Source of the DNA: Micropruina sp. | Lineage (GTDB): Bacteria; Actinomycetota; Actinomycetes; Propionibacteriales; Propionibacteriaceae | Direction: 5' to 3' | NCBI GenBank assembly: GCA_013693855.1 | Contig: CP059261.1 | Span: 267,649 to 272,961 of the forward strand | DNA length: 5,313 nucleotides | Shown: one piece after another, positions 1 through 4,594 of the stretch | How positions within the stretch are numbered: the stretch's first letter is position 1 | Layout: every line of letters begins with the position of its first letter | Position numbers and translations under genes: made by a program | Notes under the pieces: model-generated | Database searches by the model: none | Told to the model about the DNA's origin: nothing | Seen by the model: the letters and a program-made list of their open reading frames with translations, nothing else

Positions 1-336
1 GAGTGCGGCACACAGGCGCCAGGCCTCGTCGGCGTCGGCGATCGCCTGCGCGGGGTCGGCGGACGGCTCGGCGCCCAACCGCTCCGGCTCGGCGACCGGG
101 GTCACCGCGCCCACCTTCCGCCAGCGGTTGATGCTGGCGTTGACGATGCTCCGGCGGACGTAGGCGTCGACGCTGCCCCTGGCCGCGACCCGCTGCCAGT
201 GCGGATACAGCCCGATCAGGGCTTCCTGGACGAGGTCGCGGGCGTCTTCGGCGTTGCGGACGACGAGGTAAGCGAAGCGTTGCAGGGCGACCGAATGCTC
301 GGCCACGTACGCCTCGAAAGACGTCACGAGCGCCAT
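1..336 (-). CDS. SigE-family RNA polymerase sigma-70 factor, C-terminal part outside window
   Basis: The visible 112 residues read MALVTSFEAYVAEHSVALQR onward and match the start of the actinobacterial SigE-like group of ECF sigma factors, which direct RNA polymerase to alternative promoters. Region 2 spans about residues 14-75: a core-binding helix with DLVQEAL at 34-40, then YVRRSIVNASINRWRK at 59-74, the region 2.3/2.4 segment used for -10 recognition. A Pro/Ala/Glu-rich linker (about 79-100) follows, and the opening of region 4 (DADEAWRLCAAL) is cut by the window edge, so the -35-binding helix-turn-helix is not visible. The ATG at 336 is chosen because AGGAGG (complement of 342-347) lies 5 nt upstream; an in-frame GTG at 351 is a weaker alternative. 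It is divergent from the GPP34 gene. Any anti-sigma gene would lie beyond the left edge. Family assignment is firm; the target regulon is unknown. Confidence 0.87.
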   Translation of the reverse strand, partial: MALVTSFEAYVAEHSVALQRFAYLVVRNAEDARDLVQEALIGLYPHWQRVAARGSVDAYVRRSIVNASINRWRKVGAVTPVAEPERLGAEPSADPAQAIADADEAWRLCAAL

Positions 337-431
337 GGGCGCCTCCTGCACGGTGGTCACACCCGTACCACGCACGATCGCGGCCGGACGTTGCAGCAGC
401 CTAGGGTGGAAGCAGAGAAAGGAGCCACCCC
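337..431. promoter_or_regulatory. Divergent intergenic region, sigma factor / GPP34 gene
   Basis: These 95 bp must carry promoters for both divergent genes. On the plus strand a TANNNT hexamer, TAGGGT (402-407), is a possible -10 element that would place a transcription start near 413-415 and give a leader under 20 nt. No convincing -35 box lies 16-18 bp upstream. AAAGGAG (418-424) is a good Shine-Dalgarno sequence, 7 nt before the GPP34 ATG. On the minus strand only the AGGAGG ribosome binding site (342-347) is clear. The promoter call is tentative; the ribosome sites are solid. Confidence 0.4.
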
Positions 432-1085
432 ATGCTGCTCGTCGAAGACACCCTGCTGCTCGCCACCACCGAGATCGAAGGTAAGAACATCGCGGGCGGC
501 TGGCTCGACTACATCCTGGCCGGCGCCCTGTTGATCGATCTGACCTTCGCCGGGAACGTCCGGATCACCGAGAAGGGCGAGGAGGGCGTGCGCGCGAACC
601 GGGCGGTGGTCGTCCCCGACACGCCGCGACCGGACGATCCGCTGCTCGCCGAGGCGCTGGACGTGGTCGCCAGGAAGCCGAAGTGGAGCACCGTCAACCT
701 GGTGGACCGGCTGGCCCGAGGTCTGAAGAAGAAGGTCTACCCGCGGCTGGTGGCCGCGGAGCTCGTGCAGCGCTCGGAACGGCACGTGCTCGGGTTCACC
801 CTCGTCCGGTACCCGGCGGTGGACGGCTCCCACGAGCGGGAGCTTCTCGACGCCATCGACCAGGTGCTGCTGCTCGGCGGCGAGGCGGACGCCCACACGG
901 CCGCGCTGATCGGCCTGCTGTCGGGCGGGGACCTCCTGGTGAAGGTGGTCGACCGGGGCCGCGGCATCGACCGCCGCGCGGTCAAGAAGCGCGGCAAGCA
1001 GTTGTGCGAGCAGCACTGGGCCGCCAAGGCCGCCCGGGAGGCGATCCAGCAGATGGCCGCCGCCGCAGCGGCGGGAGCGCACTGA
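432..1085 (+). CDS. GPP34 (GOLPH3-like) family protein
   Basis: A complete 217-residue protein of the GPP34 family, named after the eukaryotic Golgi PI4P-binding protein GOLPH3. Bacterial members are common in actinomycetes; their function is largely unknown, with peripheral binding to anionic lipids inferred from the eukaryotic homologue. The hallmark N-terminal hairpin and helix are present: MLLVEDTLLLATTEIEG, then LAGALLIDLTFAGNVRI at about 29-45. RPDDPLLAEALDVV (66-79), a basic RGLKKKVYPRLV stretch (96-107) and LGFTLVRYPAVD (120-131, equivalent to the GOLPH3 beta-hairpin region) follow. LLLGGEADAHTAALIGLLSG (146-165) and a basic helical tail close the fold. The length is typical. No signal peptide or membrane segment is seen, so it is probably cytosolic or membrane-peripheral. 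The ATG start is supported by AAAGGAG 7 nt upstream. It is divergent from the sigma factor and is followed at once by a hairpin and then the repeat array. Confidence 0.92.
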   Translation: MLLVEDTLLLATTEIEGKNIAGGWLDYILAGALLIDLTFAGNVRITEKGEEGVRANRAVVVPDTPRPDDPLLAEALDVVARKPKWSTVNLVDRLARGLKKKVYPRLVAAELVQRSERHVLGFTLVRYPAVDGSHERELLDAIDQVLLLGGEADAHTAALIGLLSGGDLLVKVVDRGRGIDRRAVKKRGKQLCEQHWAAKAAREAIQQMAAAAAAGAH

Positions 1086-1086
1086 T

Positions 1087-1109
1087 CCCCTGGCCACGGG
1101 GCCCAGGGG
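1087..1109 (+). terminator. Hairpin just after GPP34 stop, possible U-less terminator
   Basis: CCCCTGG (1087-1093) and CCAGGGG (1103-1109) form a perfect 7-bp GC-rich stem with a 9-nt loop, starting one base after the TGA. No T-tract follows, which is common for actinobacterial terminators. Function is inferred from position and shape only. The palindromic repeats that begin a few bases further on could add to termination. Confidence 0.45.
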
Positions 1110-1297
1110 CACGGCGGTCGAGCGTGTCGAGACCAGGGGTGCCCGGCGGTCGAGCTTGTCGAGACCACGGGACGTAGAGGCTTGGCGGGGTCTGCCGTCG
1201 TGTGGGCGGGGTCTCCCGGCGGTCGAGCTTGTCGAGACCCCGGGTATGTAGGGCCCGGCGGGGTCGCCGCCGCTTTTCGGGGCCGGGTCTTCCCGGC

Positions 1298-1382
1298 GGT
1301 CGAGCCTGTCGAGACCCCGGGACGTGTGGGCTCGGCGGGGTCTGCCGTCGCTTTTCGGGGCGGGGTTTCGACAGGCTCAACC
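1298..1382. repeat. Inverted pair 1 (B then A), 85 bp
   Basis: The B copy at 1298-1316 and the A copy at 1364-1382 face each other with starts 66 bp apart. With their flanks the arms are complementary over about 26 bp with two differences, one of which is a G-U wobble in RNA. The 47-nt centre carries the GTCGCTTTTC spacer module (1347-1356). A long hairpin could form in a transcript from either neighbouring gene. Confidence 0.75.
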
Positions 1383-1506
1383 GCCGCCCGATGGCTCGGT
1401 CGCTGCGGCTCTGGGCGGGGATTCCCGGCGGTCGAGCGTGTCGAGACCCCGGGACGTGTGCGCTGGCGGGGTCGCCGCCGCTTTTCCGGGCCGGGGTCTT
1501 CCCGGC

Positions 1507-1591
1507 GGTCGAGCCTGTCGAGACCCGGGGACGTAGGGGCTCGGCGGGGTCTGTCGTCGCTTTTCCGCGCGGGGTTTCGACAGGCTCAACC
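1507..1591. repeat. Inverted pair 2 (B then A), 85 bp
   Basis: The B copy at 1507-1525 and the A copy at 1573-1591 have the same 66-bp start-to-start spacing and overall length as the pair at 1298-1382. The same spacer module recurs (GTCGCTTTTC at 1556-1565), so this looks like a duplicated composite unit. Confidence 0.75.
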
Positions 1592-1760
1592 GCCGCGGCT
1601 CGTGCGGGGTTTCGACACGCTCAACCGCCGCAAGTTCCGCGCCGCCGAGGCAACCGCCGCACGAGGGGTCGGCCGCTGCGGCTCTGGGCGGGGTTTCGAC
1701 AGGCTCAACCGCCGCTCGGCGGCTCGGCCGCCGCTGCGGCTCTGGGCGGGGATTCCCGGC

Positions 1761-1845
1761 GGTCGAGCTTGTCGAGACCCCGGGACGTGTGGGTCCGACG
1801 GGGTCAACCGCTGCTCGTCCGTGCGGGGTTTCGACAGGCTCAACC
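1761..1845. repeat. Inverted pair 3 (B then A), 85 bp
   Basis: The B copy at 1761-1779 and the A copy at 1827-1845 repeat the 66-bp geometry, but the interior differs: it has GGGTCAACCGCTGCTCGTCC (1801-1820) in place of the CTTTTC module. The spacing is therefore kept while part of the loop sequence is not. Confidence 0.7.
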
Positions 1846-1881
1846 GCCGCCCGACCGCTCAGCCGTCGCTTTTCTGGGCGG

Positions 1882-1970
1882 GGTTTCGACAGGCTCAACC
1901 GCCGCAGCTCGTGCGGGGTTTCGACAGGCTCAACCGCCGCGGCTCGTGCGGGGTTTCGACAGGCTCAACC
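1882..1970. repeat. Tandem run of three type-A repeats, 35-bp period
   Basis: Type-A copies start at 1882, 1917 and 1952, exactly 35 bp apart, joined by GCCGC-(A/G)-GCTCGTGCGG linkers that differ at one base. The same 35-bp step and linker occurs at 1573-1626. This near-perfect tandem repetition suggests recent expansion by slippage or unequal recombination. Confidence 0.85.
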
Positions 1971-2065
1971 GCCGCACGACCGCTCAGCCGCTGCGGCTCT
2001 GGGCGGGGTTTCGACAGGCTCAACCGCCGCAGGACAGCTCAGCCGCCGCGTCGTGGGACCGGCAG

Positions 2066-3064
2066 CTAGCCCAGCGTCGCGACCAGGATCGCCTTGATCG
2101 TGTGCATGCGGTTCTCGGCCTGGTCGAACACGATGGACGCCTCGGACTCGAACACCTCGTCGGTGACCTCGAAGGCTTCCCGTCCGATCAGGGCGTGGAT
2201 GTCCTGCGCGACGGTCGTGGTCAGGTCGTGGTAGCTGGGCAGGCAGTGCATGAACTTCACGTCCGGATTGCCGGTGCGCTCGAGCAGTTCGGTGGTGACC
2301 TGATAGTCCGACAGCAGCGCGACCCGCTCGGCCCAGACGTCCTTCGGCTCGCCCATCGAGACCCAGATGTCGGTGTGGACGAAGTCGACCCCGGCCACGC
2401 CGGCCGTCACGTCGTCGGTGACCGTGACCCGGGCACCGCTGGTGGCGCCCACCTCCCGAGCCTTCGCGACCAGCTCGGCTGACGGCTGCAGTGACGGCGG
2501 TGCCACCATTCGCACGTCCATCCCCATCATCGCGCCGGCGATGAGCAGCGAGTTGCCCTGGTTGAAGCGGCAGTCGCCGACGAACGCGAAGCTGATGTCC
2601 CGGTCGTCAAGCCCCGACGACTCGCGCATGGTGAACACGTCGCACAGGCTCTGGGTGGGGTGCCAGTCGTCGGTGAGCCCGTTCCAGACCGGGACGGACG
2701 CGTACCGCGCCAGTTCCTCGACGGTCGACTGCTTCGAGCCGCGGTACTCGATCCCGTCGTAGAACCGTGACAGCACCCGGGCGGTGTCGGCCAGCGACTC
2801 CTTGTGTCCCATGTGCGCGCCGGTTTCGTCGAAGTAGCTCACCTTGGCGCCCTGGTGGTACGCCGCGACCTCGAACGAGGACCGGGTGCGGGTCGACGGT
2901 TTCTCGAAGATGAGGGCGAGCACCTTGCCCTCCAAGCGGCGCACCTCGGTGCCCTCCGCCCGCGCCCGCTTCAGCTCGGCGGCCAGGCCGAGCAGGCCCT
3001 GCCACTCGGCGCGGGTGAAGTCCAGCTCCTTCAGGAAATGGCGGCCACGGAGGTCGGTGAACAT
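2066..3064 (-). CDS. argF: Ornithine carbamoyltransferase (argF/arcB type)
   Basis: A complete 332-residue enzyme that interconverts ornithine plus carbamoyl phosphate and citrulline plus phosphate in the cytosol, as a trimer or multimer of trimers. The family motifs are in order: [17 protein letters not shown] (53-69, carbamoyl-phosphate loop STRTR at 57-61), [15 protein letters not shown] (86-100), HPTQ (135-138), [14 protein letters not shown] (161-174), SMGE (236-239, ornithine loop) and HCLPSYHD (273-280, catalytic Cys274). The length and the N-terminus ([14 protein letters not shown]) resemble the longer enterobacterial ArgF and catabolic ArcB forms rather than the roughly 307-residue biosynthetic ArgF of mycobacteria. 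No other arginine gene is nearby, so a biosynthetic or arginine-deiminase role cannot be decided here; arcB is an equally possible symbol. The ATG at 3064 fits family N-termini, although the ribosome site is weak and the frame stays open upstream. The gene is convergent with the repeat array and divergent from the holin-like gene. Confidence 0.95.
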   Translation of the reverse strand: MFTDLRGRHFLKELDFTRAEWQGLLGLAAELKRARAEGTEVRRLEGKVLALIFEKPSTRTRSSFEVAAYHQGAKVSYFDETGAHMGHKESLADTARVLSRFYDGIEYRGSKQSTVEELARYASVPVWNGLTDDWHPTQSLCDVFTMRESSGLDDRDISFAFVGDCRFNQGNSLLIAGAMMGMDVRMVAPPSLQPSAELVAKAREVGATSGARVTVTDDVTAGVAGVDFVHTDIWVSMGEPKDVWAERVALLSDYQVTTELLERTGNPDVKFMHCLPSYHDLTTTVAQDIHALIGREAFEVTDEVFESEASIVFDQAENRMHTIKAILVATLG

Positions 3065-3098
3065 GGGAGAACTCTGCCAGCCGTGTAAGACTTCCCCC
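3065..3098. promoter_or_regulatory. 34-bp divergent spacer between OTCase and membrane-protein genes
   Basis: Only 34 bp separate the two start codons, so each promoter must extend into the neighbouring coding region. Neither start has a good Shine-Dalgarno sequence here. TGTAAGACT (3084-3092) on the plus strand is a weak -10-like match whose distance to the ATG at 3099 would suit a leaderless or near-leaderless transcript. No recognisable ArgR-type operator was seen. Confidence 0.35.
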
Positions 3099-3479
3099 AT
3101 GCTCGTTCGTTTCCTGGCCAACGCCGCAGCGCTCGCCCTCGCCACGTGGCTGCTGCCGGGGATCTCGCTCACCGACACCAAGCCGCAGAACCAGGTGCTG
3201 ACCATCCTGGCCGTGGCGGTGATCTTCGGCGTGGTGAACAGCATCGTCAAACCGCTGTTCAAGTTCGCCGCCGCGCCCCTGGTGCTGCTGTCTCTCGGGC
3301 TGTTCCTCATGGTGATCAACGGCCTGCTGCTGATGCTCACGTCCTGGCTCGCCGGCAAGCTGAGCCTGGGCTGGCAAGTGGACGGGTTCTGGTCCGCGTT
3401 CTGGGGAGCGCTGCTGGTGTCGGTGGTCAGCTTCGTGCTGAATGCATTCTTCTCGTCCAAGGGCGAAGACAACCGCTGA
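3099..3479 (+). CDS. Phage-holin-4_2 / YvlD-family small membrane protein
   Basis: A 126-residue integral membrane protein with four hydrophobic segments, at about 4-22, 31-51, 56-82 and 98-119. It shows the family pattern: an N-terminal helix ending in TWLLPGISL, then [20 protein letters not shown] (45-64), then [16 protein letters not shown] (65-80), an amphipathic [18 protein letters not shown] stretch and a short charged tail (KGEDNR). The family is called 'phage holin family' in databases but is widespread in bacterial chromosomes and has no demonstrated lysis role in most cases; its function is unknown. The ATG at 3099 gives the usual family N-terminus but lacks a clear ribosome site. 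An in-frame ATG at 3063, with GGAGG at 3049-3053, would add 12 residues. It is divergent from the OTCase gene and precedes the phosphatase gene by 52 bp on the same strand. Confidence 0.9.
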   Translation: MLVRFLANAAALALATWLLPGISLTDTKPQNQVLTILAVAVIFGVVNSIVKPLFKFAAAPLVLLSLGLFLMVINGLLLMLTSWLAGKLSLGWQVDGFWSAFWGALLVSVVSFVLNAFFSSKGEDNR

Positions 3480-3531
3480 AGCCCCCGTCGTTTCCTTACG
3501 CTGAACTGGGCCCCGGACGAAGGGAGAGCGC
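3480..3531 (+). promoter_or_regulatory. Intergenic gap with ribosome site of the phosphatase gene
   Basis: AGGGAG (3521-3526) lies 5 nt before the ATG at 3532 and is a good Shine-Dalgarno sequence that fixes this start. TACGCT (3497-3502) is a possible -10 hexamer but no -35 box is evident, so a separate promoter is only a guess; read-through from the membrane-protein gene is equally likely. Confidence 0.4.
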
Positions 3532-4028
3532 ATGGGCGCGCCTCGGATCGTGTTCGTCTGTTGGGGCAACATCTGTCGTTCCCCATGGCCGAACGCGTGC
3601 TCGAAGGCTGGGCGGCGCGCGACGGCGTGGCCGTCGAGGTGAGCAGTGCCGGCACGTCCGCGGAGGAGTCGGGCAACCCGATCGATCCGCGGGCCGCACG
3701 GGTGCTGGCCCAGGCCGGGTACCGGACGGCCGGCCACCGCGCCCACCGCATCACCGCCGAGGAGATCCGATCCGCCGACATCGTCGTCGCCATGGAGGAA
3801 CTGCACCGCGACCGGATGCTGCGGCTGGTTCCCGACGCCCACAACATCGTGCTGCTGACCGACTACGTCCCAGGTGCCCAACCCGGATCCGGGGTGCCGG
3901 ATCCCTGGTACGGCGGCGCCGAGGGGTTCCGCCGCACCCTGGAGGTCGTCGAGGCGGCCATGCCGGGCCTGCTGGACGCCGTCCGCCACCGGGTGGCCGG
4001 TGCGACGATCAGACGATCGGCGACGTGA
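3532..4028 (+). pseudogene. Low-molecular-weight protein tyrosine phosphatase, one-base frameshift
   Basis: LMW-PTPs dephosphorylate phosphotyrosine through a cysteinyl intermediate. From the ATG at 3532 (good ribosome site) the frame reads [18 protein letters not shown], with the complete CX5R P-loop (Cys10 to Arg16). It then runs out of register and stops at 3640-3642 after 36 residues. One frame over, from 3585, the expected continuation [14 protein letters not shown] runs to the TGA at 4026-4028. It includes [18 protein letters not shown] and the general-acid loop VPDPWYGGAEGFRRTLEVV. The homologous junction needs five C bases before ATGGCC; the sequence has four (3581-3584). Restoring one base gives a 165-residue protein of normal family length with all key residues. 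Starts inside the second frame (TTG 3561 or ATG 3585) would omit the catalytic Cys. It is therefore a recent pseudogene, a sequencing error in the C-run or, less likely, a programmed shift. The tail overlaps the TetR gene by 20 bp. Confidence 0.88.
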
Positions 4029-4590
4029 GCCGGGCCACCGCGTCCTGAGCCAGCCGCCGGGCGGCGGCTTCGTCCAGCGGTTCGTAGAGGCACTGGGTGG
4101 CCAAACCCGTGGCCAGGGCAAGGAAGGCACGGGCCACCAGGTCCGGCTCGAGAGCTTCGTCCAGTTCCCCTTCCGCCTGCGCCCGCCGGACGAGGGCGCC
4201 GAGCAACCTCCGCAGTTCGGCGTCGCTGGCCGCGATGGCAGCGGCCAGCTCGGCGTCGTACGCGGCCCGCTCGGCGAACGCCGAGCCCTTGAGCAGGGCC
4301 GTCCGCCGGGGTTCGTCCAGCGGCAGCAGCCGGAGCAGCAGTTCGGCCAGCCAGGCCCGGAGGGTGGGCCGGCCCGGTTCGTCCGGCGGCAGCGCGACGC
4401 TGGTCGTGCGCAACCGGGCGAACATGGCCCGGAGGATCGCCTCCTTGGACGGAAACGCCTTCTGCACCGCGCCCAGCGACCAGCCGGATTCCGAGGCGAT
4501 GGCCCGGAAGGTGACGCTCGCCATGCCCTCGCGGGCCACCAGCCGCAGTCCCACGTCGGCCAGCTGCGCCTGCCGCGCCGTCAGCTCCAT
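4009..4590 (-). CDS. TetR/AcrR-family transcriptional regulator
   Basis: A 193-residue DNA-binding repressor of the TetR family. The N-terminal domain shows the usual three-helix layout: LADVGLRLVAREGMASVTFR (about 10-29), then the helix-turn-helix IASESGWSLGAVQKAFPSKE (31-50) and AILRAMF. GVS-type residues are replaced by GWS and the usual aromatic pair 'YYHF' by 'QKAF'. The C-terminal ligand and dimerisation part (about 70-193) is alanine- and leucine-rich, with LPLDEPRRTALLKGSAFAER and LVARAFLALATGLATQCLYE; it gives no clue to the ligand. The start at 4590 has no clear ribosome site, but it is 4 nt after the stop of the CPBP gene, so translation is probably coupled. The downstream neighbour is convergent and overlaps by 20 bp. 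By proximity it may regulate its own operon with the protease; that is inference. Confidence 0.93.
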   Translation of the reverse strand: MELTARQAQLADVGLRLVAREGMASVTFRAIASESGWSLGAVQKAFPSKEAILRAMFARLRTTSVALPPDEPGRPTLRAWLAELLLRLLPLDEPRRTALLKGSAFAERAAYDAELAAAIAASDAELRRLLGALVRRAQAEGELDEALEPDLVARAFLALATGLATQCLYEPLDEAAARRLAQDAVARLTSPIV

Positions 4591-4594
4591 GGGT

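Larger units (their letters stand above)
1111..2030. repeat. Array of 16 interspersed 19-bp imperfect palindromes in both orientations
   Basis: Nine copies read GGTTTCGACAGGCTCAACC (type A; copy 9 has CACGC instead of CAGGC): 1364-1382, 1573-1591, 1608-1626, 1692-1710, 1827-1845, 1882-1900, 1917-1935, 1952-1970, 2007-2025. Seven read GGTCGAGCNTGTCGAGACC (type B, essentially the reverse complement with two fixed differences): 1116-1134, 1148-1166, 1221-1239, 1298-1316, 1430-1448, 1507-1525, 1761-1779. Conserved flanks extend the unit: A copies are preceded by CGG and followed by GCCGC; B copies are preceded by CCCGGC and mostly followed by CCGGGACGT. The whole gap between the GPP34 and OTCase genes is occupied. 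Several frames stay open here and give low-complexity strings such as FDRLNRR, FRQAQPP and STGSTA, but they recur with the repeats, lack ribosome sites and are not credible proteins. Similar short repeats are, to my knowledge, scattered through many actinobacterial genomes; their function is not established. Confidence 0.93.

Noticed and set aside
357..1112. Minus-strand 251-codon open frame opposite the GPP34 gene
   Set aside because: It is a GC-bias shadow: the plus-strand protein has a good ribosome site and clear family motifs, while the antisense product is low-complexity and unrecognisable.
1111..2030. CRISPR array
   Set aside because: Repeats occur in both orientations, spacers are variable in length and reused, and there are no cas genes.
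1111..2030. Insertion sequence or integron remnant
   Set aside because: No transposase or integrase fragment, no target-site duplication and no attI/attC-like structure are visible.
1182..2482. Long plus-strand open frames across the repeat array, continuing into antisense of the OTCase gene
   Set aside because: Translations are recurring repeat-derived strings (FDRLNRR, FRQAQPP, STGSTA) without a ribosome site; the part past 2066 is antisense to a well-supported enzyme.
3065..3847. Upstream extension of the OTCase frame to 3847 (593-residue protein)
   Set aside because: The extra N-terminal sequence is antisense to the membrane-protein and phosphatase genes, shows no domain, and OTCases start at the [10 protein letters not shown] region.
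2607..4130. Minus-strand 507-codon open frame spanning several genes
   Set aside because: It crosses three genes in the wrong frame, with a composition expected of a high-GC shadow.
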